IMG/VR virus record: IMGVR_UViG_3300027784_000052 | Coordinates: 1 to 23,134 of that record | Length of the DNA stretch: 23,134 bases | Strand: one strand, 5' to 3' | DNA from: a virus | Part shown: positions 6,472-12,788 of the stretch, piece by piece | Layout of the letters: every line of letters begins with the position of its first letter | Position numbering within the stretch: position 1 is the stretch's first letter | The notes under the pieces: model-generated | The model's database searches: none | What the model saw: only the letters and a program-made list of their open reading frames with translations | Told to the model about the DNA's origin: nothing | Translations under genes and position numbers: made by a program

Positions 6472-6500
6472 TGGACAAACAAAACGAAAGGGTATATAAT
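6472..6500 (+). promoter_or_regulatory. Strong sigma70-type promoter for replication genes
   Basis: TGGACA (6472-6477, 5 of 6) and a perfect TATAAT (6495-6500) are separated by 17 bases. It begins 3 bases after the HNH stop and 25 bases before the HTH gene at 6525, so it should drive that gene and the replication initiator. Confidence 0.75.
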
Positions 6501-6524
6501 GAGAATAGAAATGAAAACAAAAAG

Positions 6525-6692
6525 ATGGATAAAAAAACACAAAAAGCAATAAGGAACAGAGTGATAGTAATGGCTTGGGAAGAAATGAAGAACGATATAA
6601 CCATGCAAGATTTAGCAAGGGCATTAAAGATATCTCTGACAACCTTTTATAGGGTAGTTAAACGAAATACAAAATGCGAAAAAGAAGAATAA
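6525..6692 (+). CDS. Small HTH protein (55 aa)
   Basis: I chose ATG 6525 because the upstream in-frame start at 6405 would lie inside the HNH gene and upstream of the promoter. The peptide MDKKTQKAIRNRVIVMAWEE, then DITMQDLARALKISLTTFYR, is a clear helix-turn-helix: QDLARALKIS is the first helix and turn, and TTFYRVVKR the recognition helix. It is a likely repressor or regulator acting on the adjacent promoter or origin. It overlaps the initiator gene by 19 bases. Confidence 0.65.
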   Translation: MDKKTQKAIRNRVIVMAWEEMKNDITMQDLARALKISLTTFYRVVKRNTKCEKEE

Positions 6693-7432
6693 TAGATCAA
6701 AGGAACAAGGAAAAATTCCCAATTGATGACGAATACATCAATGGATACGCAAAACATTGCACAGTCTATGGAACTGCCGTTTATAATTCACTATGCCGAC
6801 ACGCTGATAAGGATCAGTTTAGCTTCCCAAGTATGAAGCTAATGGGAGAACAACATGGGTGTAATACGAAATCAATAATGAAGGGAATAAACCGTTTGGA
6901 AGAATACAATATAATTCAAGTACATAGACAAAGAGACAAAGGAGGAAGATGGAAAAATAATGGGTACATTTTAGTAGACAAATCAGAGTGGAAAGAGCTA
7001 CCAAGTCCACGAGAGGGACACGGTACCATGTCCACGAGAGGGACTTCACCAAGTCCGTCTGATGGACTTGACCATGTCCACGAGAAGGACAATAAGGATA
7101 CACATAATAAGGAGGCACATAATAAGGAGTTAACGGAAGCTGAAGCTTCCCGGGAATTAAACAAAGAAGTTCAAGAAGTATTTGATTATTTCTACAAAAA
7201 TATAAATCCTCACATACCACTAAAACACCCGGCGCAATGGAACTCAGGAAGAAAATTGATAGAAAAATACGGAAAAGAAAAAGTAATAAACGCGGCGAAG
7301 GCAGCAAAGGTAGCAAACGCCGACAAGTACGGCCCAACGATAACAACAGTAAACCAACTGGAAAGGAATTTTGCTAAACTCGTTTGGTATTACAAGAAAA
7401 AAGAAGGATCAATTAAAGGCATAAAAATATGA
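6674..7432 (+). CDS. Replication initiator with internal origin
   Basis: The product is 252 aa. Residues about 20-105 look like a winged-helix/HTH initiator domain (YGTAVYNSLCRHADKDQFSF, SMKLMGEQHGCNTKSIMKGI, RLEEYNIIQVHRQ, then a GGRWKNNGYILVD wing). Residues about 110-150 are a hydrophilic linker whose DNA carries the iterons. The C-terminal part (VFDYFYKNINPHI to NFAKLVWYYKKKEG) resembles the DnaD-like C-terminal domain of phage replication proteins. This is the layout of lambda O-type initiators, which bind repeats inside their own gene and recruit a host helicase. No helicase gene is visible, so a host helicase is presumed. Confidence 0.7.
   Translation: MRKRRIIDQRNKEKFPIDDEYINGYAKHCTVYGTAVYNSLCRHADKDQFSFPSMKLMGEQHGCNTKSIMKGINRLEEYNIIQVHRQRDKGGRWKNNGYILVDKSEWKELPSPREGHGTMSTRGTSPSPSDGLDHVHEKDNKDTHNKEAHNKELTEAEASRELNKEVQEVFDYFYKNINPHIPLKHPAQWNSGRKLIEKYGKEKVINAAKAAKVANADKYGPTITTVNQLERNFAKLVWYYKKKEGSIKGIKI
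7001..7090 (+). repeat. Iteron array, probable replication origin
   Basis: Four 19-bp iterons start at 7001, 7026, 7049 and 7072 (spacing 25, 23, 23). The consensus is CCAWGTCCACGAGAGGGAC, with W alternating A, T, A, T. Each carries the inverted repeat GTCC-N7-GGAC. Copy 3 has a different core (GTCTGAT) but keeps both arms, and copy 4 has one change (GAGAAGGAC). The array lies in the linker of the initiator gene, as in lambdoid phages. Confidence 0.75.
7091..7129 (+). repeat. A/T-rich direct repeats beside iterons (candidate unwinding element)
   Basis: Directly after the iterons, CACATAATAAGGAG occurs twice (7101-7114 and 7116-7129), preceded by a partial copy AATAAGGATA (7091-7100). The A/T-rich composition and position match the DNA-unwinding element of a lambda-type origin. 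Confidence 0.55.
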
Positions 7433-7749
7433 CAAAAGAAATAGAGAAAAAACAAAAAATAATAGTCCTCCGGGACGGAACACAAATTTGGTTAGAATGG
7501 GAAAGAGCGGAAAGATTTGAGGAAAACCTTCAAAAAATAACCGAGAGCAAATTTGTAAAAATAGACGGAGAAACTATAAACACGGCTGATATAACGGGAG
7601 TTTTGAAACCGAAAACAATTGAGGAAACAGTAAGAAGAAGGAACGGGCAATGGAAAGACAATAACGGGAAATGGAGAAACAAAGGAGATTACGTTTGCCC
7701 TCAATGCGGAAACGCCATACCAAGAGGAAAACAATGCGGATATTGTTAA
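7429..7749 (+). CDS. Hypothetical protein with C-terminal zinc ribbon
   Basis: The product is 106 aa. The N-terminal two thirds resemble a small beta-rich domain (IIVLRDGTQIWLEWERAERF, FVKIDGETINTADITGVLKP). The C terminus is a compact zinc ribbon, CPQCGNAIPRGKQCGYC, with C90, C93, C103 and C106. It overlaps the initiator stop by 4 bases (ATGA), so it belongs to the replication operon. The function is unknown. Confidence 0.6.
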   Translation: MTKEIEKKQKIIVLRDGTQIWLEWERAERFEENLQKITESKFVKIDGETINTADITGVLKPKTIEETVRRRNGQWKDNNGKWRNKGDYVCPQCGNAIPRGKQCGYC

Positions 7750-7771
7750 ATAAAAAAACTAAGAAATAACT

Positions 7772-8194
7772 ATGAAAAGAATAAAAATACACCCGGAAAT
7801 TTTCGAAGGACTAAAAATAGTCTTCCAAGACCACTACGAAGAAGTAATGCTAATGGCAAAAAAAATAGAATTAGGAGGATTGGAAGACATAGAGATAGAA
7901 AGAAGAGAGTCGGGAAAGGCAATAAAAATAAAGGCAGACGAAAGCGTGGACACGGTAGAGATAGATGACACAGAGGAAGAAAAACACGAAGCGCAGACAA
8001 TGGGCTCGGTAGTCTTTGACGAGGAGGGAAGGGCATTTGGAATTATAACAGCAGGCAAGTCCACGGAGAATAAAGAAGACATCTTCAAACAAGGGTTAAA
8101 AAGTTTTATAGGGGACATAGCACCTTACCTTACCGAGCAGCAATTAGCAGGAAAGGCGGAAGAACTTCAGAAAATAATAAACAGTAGACCATAA
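7772..8194 (+). CDS. Hypothetical protein (140 aa)
   Basis: It is acidic and soluble. It starts MKRIKIHPEIFEGLKIVFQD, has a charged middle (KADESVDTVEIDDTEEEKHE), then a predicted strand pair GSVVFDEEGRAFGIITAGK and a helical C terminus. There are no cysteines and no membrane segments. The leader is GAAATAACTATG. I do not recognise a family. It is probably co-transcribed with the membrane protein and SSB downstream. Confidence 0.55.
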   Translation: MKRIKIHPEIFEGLKIVFQDHYEEVMLMAKKIELGGLEDIEIERRESGKAIKIKADESVDTVEIDDTEEEKHEAQTMGSVVFDEEGRAFGIITAGKSTENKEDIFKQGLKSFIGDIAPYLTEQQLAGKAEELQKIINSRP

Positions 8195-8226
8195 GTAAAG
8201 GTCGAATAAAAACCAAACAAAATAAC

Positions 8227-8442
8227 ATGGAAATAATGATCATAGGAATAATAATCTTCGCTGTAATATGCTATTTTATGGCGAAAAGCCGAGGAAGAAG
8301 CCCTGCTCTCGGAGCAATCCTTGGCGCCCTCTTTGGGATATTTGCGGTGATAGGATACGCGATCGCCGGGAAGACACAAATAAAGAAAGCTGAAGAAATG
8401 GAAGATTTCATGAGGGCAAGGGAAGAGGTTAGAAAAAAGTAA
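8227..8442 (+). CDS. Small two-pass membrane protein
   Basis: The 71 residues contain hydrophobic segments at about 2-19 and 27-46, the second Gly/Ala-rich (ALGAILGALFGIFAVIGYAIA). Between them is a short basic loop (KSRGRSP), and a charged C-terminal helix follows. This topology suits a holin, a superinfection-immunity protein or a generic phage membrane peptide. No lysin is adjacent, so holin is only a possibility. The last codons form one copy of a 24-bp repeat also present at 349-372. Confidence 0.55.
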   Translation: MEIMIIGIIIFAVICYFMAKSRGRSPALGAILGALFGIFAVIGYAIAGKTQIKKAEEMEDFMRAREEVRKK

Positions 8443-8445
8443 AAG
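8422..8445 (+). repeat. 24-bp direct repeat, copy at gene end
   Basis: Identical to 349-372. Here it encodes the final EEVRKK, the TAA stop, and 3 bases beyond. Confidence 0.6.
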
Positions 8446-8460
8446 TAAATTCTAAAAAAA

Positions 8461-8835
8461 ATGACTAAAAAACAAACAAAGGACACCGAGAAAAAAGACA
8501 GCTACAAGGAGGAATTTACCTTCGGGGAATTGCTTCAAAATATGAAGAACGCAAGGAAACAAAACCTCGTGGAATCTATGGTTGATATAGGATTTCTTGA
8601 AGTGCTCGCGACAGAAGACCCGGAAAGAGAAGTCCCGGACGACAAAGGAAGATTGATCCCAATTCAGCACCGGATAGATGAGATAACAATAGGAATGGGA
8701 AACATCAAGAGAAGGTTGGCGGCGATTGATGAGTTGATAGCAATTGACAAAAGCAACAAGCTCGGGCAGAGATACGACGACAAAGTAGTAAAAGAGGCAG
8801 AGAAGAGAAGAGAAGAAAGAAAAGAAGAAAAATAG
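8461..8835 (+). CDS. Hypothetical helical protein (124 aa)
   Basis: It is charged and mostly helical, with no cysteines and a Lys/Glu/Arg-rich tail (EAEKRREERKEEK). A central segment, RLIPIQHRIDEITIGMGNIK then RRLAAIDELIA, suggests a two-helix coiled coil. It ends 13 bases before ssb, so it is probably part of the same transcript. Not recognised. Confidence 0.5.
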   Translation: MTKKQTKDTEKKDSYKEEFTFGELLQNMKNARKQNLVESMVDIGFLEVLATEDPEREVPDDKGRLIPIQHRIDEITIGMGNIKRRLAAIDELIAIDKSNKLGQRYDDKVVKEAEKRREERKEEK

Positions 8836-8848
8836 TAAAAACAAAATT

Positions 8849-9208
8849 ATGATAAACAAAGTAACCATAGTCGGGAACCTTACCGGGGATCCGGAACTAA
8901 AGAAGCTACCGAACGGAACGAGCGTAGCTAACATAGTTGTAGCGACAAATAGAACTTACAAGGACAAGGACGGAAACAAGCAAGACGAAGCAGAGTTCCA
9001 CCGGGCCGTAGTTTTCGGAAAAATGGCTGACAACTGCGCGGAGTATTTAATAAAAGGCCAGCAATTGGCCGTGATAGGGAGATTAAGAACCCGGAGCTGG
9101 GAAGACAAGCAAGGGAACAAGAAATACATGACAGAGATTATTGCAGACTCGGTAACTTTCGGGAGAAAACCTAAAGTCGAAGGAAAAGAGGAACAAAAGG
9201 AATTATGA
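8849..9208 (+). CDS. ssb: Single-stranded DNA-binding protein
   Basis: This 119-aa OB-fold protein of the bacterial SSB type carries MINKVTIVGNLTGDPELKKL, NIVVATNRTYKD, EFHRAVVFGKMADNCAEYLI, GQQLAVIGRLRTRSWEDKQG and KYMTEIIADSVTFG. It covers ssDNA during replication and recombination, and probably works with the annealing protein at 3317 and RusA next door. It ends in KPKVEGKEEQKEL. The long disordered linker and the usual acidic tip (DDDIPF) that recruits host partners are missing, so contacts with host proteins may differ. It overlaps rusA by 4 bases. Confidence 0.93.
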   Translation: MINKVTIVGNLTGDPELKKLPNGTSVANIVVATNRTYKDKDGNKQDEAEFHRAVVFGKMADNCAEYLIKGQQLAVIGRLRTRSWEDKQGNKKYMTEIIADSVTFGRKPKVEGKEEQKEL

Positions 9209-9642
9209 AAGTGATACAATTTGTTATAGAAGGTAACCAAGAAAACTCGAAAGGAAACCCGATTCCCTACAAGAGAACAACGCGAGGGTCACATTGGAAC
9301 GAAAAGACAAAGAGGTATAACGCTTGGAAGGAGTTCGTGGTAGGAGAATTTCTTAAAAGCATAGAGAATAATTACCCGGAGTACTTACAGAAATTTCAGA
9401 GAAACTGGATAAACCGAGGAAAGCCCATAGAGCTTCAAAAAGACGCCAAGGTAAAGGTCGATATGGTAATAGAGTGGAAGAACAAGAACCACGGAGACCC
9501 AGACAACGTTTGGAAAGGAATAGTGGATGCGCTTTTTGATGAAGACAAAAACATAGACGGATCATTCAGCTCGGGAGTAACCGGGGAAGGAGCAGTAGAA
9601 GTGACAATTATTTACGATAACGAACCCTTCAGAAATGAGTGA
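9205..9642 (+). CDS. rusA: RusA-type Holliday junction resolvase
   Basis: The product is 145 aa. The family's acidic motif is clear: HGDPDNVWKGIVDALFDEDK, with D98, D100 and N101, then D108 in the DAL helix and an acid cluster at 112-118. The N terminus (FVIEGNQENSKGNPIPYKRT) matches the usual first strand and the loop rich in Pro and basic residues. It cleaves four-way junctions left by recombination or replication before packaging. Its ATG overlaps the ssb stop (ATGA) and its end overlaps the next gene by 8 bases. Confidence 0.87.
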   Translation: MKVIQFVIEGNQENSKGNPIPYKRTTRGSHWNEKTKRYNAWKEFVVGEFLKSIENNYPEYLQKFQRNWINRGKPIELQKDAKVKVDMVIEWKNKNHGDPDNVWKGIVDALFDEDKNIDGSFSSGVTGEGAVEVTIIYDNEPFRNE

Positions 9643-9925
9643 AGAAAAGTGTCCATTATGCGGGGGAAGAGTGGTAAAAATTTGCAAGAGCTGCAAAAGC
9701 AAGATGAAAGAGAAGCAGAAGCCAACAGTACTTTTGAAATGGCAGCACCTTCATAAAATGGAGTGCCCGGCATGCAAAAAAACCTTGACAGAAGGACAGC
9801 TCAAAGACGAAAAGATAATAAGATATTGCCCGGATGAGGAATGCGACTTCAGGATAAAGGAGGAAACCATTAAAGAGATATTAAAAAACCCGACGCACCC
9901 GGCTAACGTTTTCAAAGGAAGATGA
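9635..9925 (+). CDS. Tandem zinc-ribbon protein (96 aa)
   Basis: Eight cysteines form two zinc sites: CPLC (6, 9) with CKSC (17, 20), and CPAC (44, 47) with CPDEEC (65, 70). The arrangement resembles double zinc ribbons of topoisomerase C-terminal or nucleic-acid-binding type. It has no catalytic domain, so a DNA or RNA-binding adaptor role is likely. It overlaps rusA by 8 bases and the next small gene by 4. Confidence 0.65.
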   Translation: MSEEKCPLCGGRVVKICKSCKSKMKEKQKPTVLLKWQHLHKMECPACKKTLTEGQLKDEKIIRYCPDEECDFRIKEETIKEILKNPTHPANVFKGR

Positions 9926-10044
9926 AAAAACAGAAAGCATTTTGGGGAAAATGGTCAGACAAAGTAGAAGAAATGACTCTTGATGAAAAAATACAGAGAT
10001 CATTAAAAGATATTAAAAAAGAGATATGTCAAAAGAGAAATTAA
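9922..10044 (+). CDS. Small peptide (40 aa)
   Basis: A short ORF starting ATGA on the previous stop encodes MKKQKAFWGKWSDKVEEMTL then a basic helix ending CQKRN. It fills the gap before the methyltransferase gene and overlaps its start by 19 bases. Translational coupling is plausible. Only length, position and overlap support it. Confidence 0.45.
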   Translation: MKKQKAFWGKWSDKVEEMTLDEKIQRSLKDIKKEICQKRN

Positions 10045-11522
10045 AGTGGACAACAGAAAAAAGAAAAGTAAAAGAGCTCGTGCCATACGAGAAGAACCCG
10101 AGAAGAATAACCGAAAAACAAAGAGAGCAACTAGAAAAATCTTTGAGCGATTTTGATTTAGTAGAAATACCAGCAATAAACACGGATAACATAATAATTG
10201 CCGGACACCAACGAATGAAAATAATGATACTTCAAGGCAGAGGAGAGGAGGAAATAGATGTAAGAGTACCGAACAGGAAATTGACAAAAAGAGAGTTGGA
10301 AGAATACAATATAAGAAGTAATAAGAACACCGGAGAATGGGACTGGGAAAAGCTAGCAGAAATGGATAGGGAAATGCTTTTAGAGATAGGATTTGACGAC
10401 AAGGAAGTACAGAAGATCATGGACGCGAACGAAAGAACAGAGAAAGCAAGAGCAACCCTTGCGGAAAGATTTATAATGCCACCTTTTAGCATATTAGATT
10501 CCCGGAAAGGAGAATGGCAGAAAAGAGAAAGAGCGTGGTATGAAATAATAAACGTCACAGGGGAGAAGGCCGACTCGGGAGGATTAGGAAAAAGTAAAGA
10601 AGGAGTATTATACAAAGAAGGCGGAGGAGGAGACCCCCATTATTATAAAGCAAAGGAAAGAATTAAAGAGTTTTTAGGAAGAGACATTAGTAACGAAGAA
10701 TTTGAAAAGAAGTATTACGAAGTCCAGCCCCTCAACGACGGAAGCTCGGTATTTGACCCGGTTTTGACAGAACTAATGTACACATGGTTCGCACCGAAAG
10801 GAGGAAAAGCACTAGACCCCTTTGCAGGAGAGCAAACAAAAGGAGTCGTCGCCGGAGAAATTGGAATGGAATACACCGGAGTAGAATTAAGAGAAGAACA
10901 AGTAGAAATAAACAACAAAGCATGCAGTAACTACAAAGGAGTAAAATATCACACCGGAGACAGCAACGACATAGACAAAATAGTAAAAGAAAAAGATTTT
11001 GATATTATTTTCACTTCACCGCCATATTATGATTTAGAGATTTACAGCAAAGAAGATTTAAGCGCTCTCGGAACATACGAGGAGTTCATGGAGCAGTACA
11101 AAAACATTTTCAAGAAAGCAATAAGCAAATTGAAGGACGATAGATTTGTCGTAGTAAAGGTAGGGGAGATCAGAGACAAGAAGACCGGAGAATACAGAAA
11201 CTTTGTAGGAGACAACATAGCATTATTTAAGGAATTAGGATTACACTATTACAACGAAATTATATTCGTAAATTGCATAAGCACATTACCATTTAGAGTA
11301 ACAAGGCCGTTCAACACTTCAAGGAAAATAGGAAAAACGCACCAAAACTTACTAACCTTTTACAAAGGAGAAGCGCAAAATCTTTTTAAGGAAGAAAAAG
11401 CAGTGTGGAGCATACACCAAAATCTCTTAGCATTTTTCAAAGGAAACCCGGACAAGATAAAAGACCAGTTTGGAAACATAGTCGTAGAGCAAGATATAAT
11501 TTTCAAAGAAGATGAGCAATAA
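10026..11522 (+). CDS. ParB-domain / DNA methyltransferase fusion
   Basis: The product is 498 aa. Residues about 12-110 are a ParB/sulfiredoxin-like domain (VKELVPYEKNPRRI, AGHQRMKIMILQG). A linker with PPFSILDSRKGEWQKRERAW, typical of this phage fusion, follows. The SAM-dependent methyltransferase then has motif I at 264-270 (DPFAGEQ), GMEYTGVEL, and catalytic motif IV TSPPYY at 330-335, indicating N4-cytosine or N6-adenine methylation. The C-terminal half contains two similar motifs, THQNLLTFYKG (438-448) and IHQNLLAFFKG (463-473). Its likely role is to modify phage DNA for protection from host nucleases. The target site cannot be read from sequence. Confidence 0.85.
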   Translation: MSKEKLKWTTEKRKVKELVPYEKNPRRITEKQREQLEKSLSDFDLVEIPAINTDNIIIAGHQRMKIMILQGRGEEEIDVRVPNRKLTKRELEEYNIRSNKNTGEWDWEKLAEMDREMLLEIGFDDKEVQKIMDANERTEKARATLAERFIMPPFSILDSRKGEWQKRERAWYEIINVTGEKADSGGLGKSKEGVLYKEGGGGDPHYYKAKERIKEFLGRDISNEEFEKKYYEVQPLNDGSSVFDPVLTELMYTWFAPKGGKALDPFAGEQTKGVVAGEIGMEYTGVELREEQVEINNKACSNYKGVKYHTGDSNDIDKIVKEKDFDIIFTSPPYYDLEIYSKEDLSALGTYEEFMEQYKNIFKKAISKLKDDRFVVVKVGEIRDKKTGEYRNFVGDNIALFKELGLHYYNEIIFVNCISTLPFRVTRPFNTSRKIGKTHQNLLTFYKGEAQNLFKEEKAVWSIHQNLLAFFKGNPDKIKDQFGNIVVEQDIIFKEDEQ

Positions 11523-12021
11523 AGAAATAAACTTATTAGAAAAAAGAATAAGAGCAGAAGTGATTAAGAAGTACATGGAGAGAACAGGAAAGAAGAAGGC
11601 GGTATGCTTTACATGTGGAAACGCAGCGAAAGCCCTAAGGGAAACCGGAGTAGAAACGCTGGCAATAGGAGAGAAGGAGGAATTAAAACCGGGCCACTGG
11701 TTCACGCAGATAGAAATAAAAAACACATTCCCAGAACACTTCAACGCAACGAGTGGAGACATACCTATATTTTTAATGGAAGAAATTGCAAGAAGAATGA
11801 GAATAGCTATAGGAGAAGAACCCCCCAGGGAGATCAGAATAGGGAGTGGAGAGACGGCCGTAGTAATGGCTCTCGCATACCCCGGAAAGATAAACGAATT
11901 TGTATTAGTAAGAGACGGAGGAGAGGAGACAGAATACAATAAAAAAGCAACCCTGAATAGATTAGTAGAAGTGATTTACCGGAGGAGGATTGAGAACGCT
12001 TTCACATTTAAGAAAAGATGA
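11512..12021 (+). CDS. Conserved-looking unknown partner of ParB-methyltransferase (169 aa)
   Basis: The product contains AVCFTCGNAAKALRETGVET, LAIGEKEELKPGHWFT, FPEHFNATSGDIPIFLMEEI, IGSGETAVVMALAYPGKINE and ENAFTF. The Gly/Ser-rich GSGET and the ATSGDIP motifs look like ligand or active-site loops. I recall similar proteins in phage and CPR sequences, but no function. It overlaps the methyltransferase by 11 bases and TerS by 4, so it is tightly coupled to DNA modification or packaging genes. A role in nucleotide or DNA-modification chemistry is only a guess. Confidence 0.55.
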   Translation: MSNKEINLLEKRIRAEVIKKYMERTGKKKAVCFTCGNAAKALRETGVETLAIGEKEELKPGHWFTQIEIKNTFPEHFNATSGDIPIFLMEEIARRMRIAIGEEPPREIRIGSGETAVVMALAYPGKINEFVLVRDGGEETEYNKKATLNRLVEVIYRRRIENAFTFKKR

Positions 12022-12788
12022 ATAAAAAGACTGAAAATAAAAAAGAAAACAGCAAAAAGAAAGAAAAAGGCATTGTGCAAGAATGTGAAAATAACGGAAT
12101 TCAAAAAAAAGACATTTATTACGAATTTATAGTATGGAGTGGACTCCCTCCAACAGAAAGATTAAAGCTAGGAATAGAGACACAAGAAGATTTCTGCAAC
12201 GTTCATAAAATCCACAGAAACACCTTGACAAAATGGAAAAAGTTAAGTGACTTCAAAGAAAGGGTAGAAAAGATAAGAAGAGACTGGGCCTTCGAAAAAA
12301 CAAGTGATATTATTTACGGAATTTACCGCTCTTCAATTAAAGGAAACCCGGCAAGTCAGAAATTGTGGTTACAATACTTTGCTAATTTTGAGGAGACGAC
12401 AAAAGTAAAGCAGAGAATAAAAGTCGAAGTAACAGAAGAAGATATAAGGAATTTAATAAATGTCCTACCAAGAGAAAGACAACAACATTATTACGGAGAA
12501 CTTGCAAATCTCGCAGACGAAGCAGAGTACTATGGAAATAGTCAGCAAGCTGAGAACGTCATTGGAGACGGCAAAAGAGGAGGGACTAATGAAATCTTTA
12601 AGGGAGAGATACAAGGAGAAGCCGATAACCTTCCACAAGAGATATCAGGTAGAGGGATCACCGATGAAATGGCCACGGGTGATAAGAAACACTTACGCAC
12701 AATTATGGCTCAACAAGACCACACGGGCGATTATCAAAGCGCCGAGAGGAGGTGGGAAGAGCAAGCTCCTTGGAACGATCGGATTTGA
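12018..12788 (+). CDS. Terminase small subunit-like, with long C-terminal overlap
   Basis: The first 175 or so residues look like a phage terminase small subunit. A basic N terminus is followed by an HTH-like segment (FCNVHKIHRNTLTKWKKLSD), a helical middle (ASQKLWLQYFANFEETTKVK) and VTEEDIRNLINVLPRERQQH. The rest (about 75 residues from 12550 on) is Gly-rich and lacks visible fold features. It is simply the terminase large gene read one frame off. TerS would recognise phage DNA and load TerL. The long tail may be a lost stop codon rather than a working domain. Confidence 0.65.
   Translation: MNKKTENKKENSKKKEKGIVQECENNGIQKKDIYYEFIVWSGLPPTERLKLGIETQEDFCNVHKIHRNTLTKWKKLSDFKERVEKIRRDWAFEKTSDIIYGIYRSSIKGNPASQKLWLQYFANFEETTKVKQRIKVEVTEEDIRNLINVLPRERQQHYYGELANLADEAEYYGNSQQAENVIGDGKRGGTNEIFKGEIQGEADNLPQEISGRGITDEMATGDKKHLRTIMAQQDHTGDYQSAERRWEEQAPWNDRI

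Noticed and set aside
6405-6692. Longer 95-aa version of the small HTH protein starting at 6405
   Set aside because: That start lies inside the HNH gene and upstream of the promoter at 6472. ATG 6525 follows the promoter and gives a compact HTH protein.
7001-7129. CRISPR-like array
   Set aside because: The repeats are 19 bp with 4-6-base gaps, too short for spacers, and lie in frame inside the initiator gene. They are iterons.
8227-8442. Firm holin call
   Set aside because: Two membrane segments alone are not specific, and the gene sits among DNA-metabolism genes, far from the transglycosylase region.
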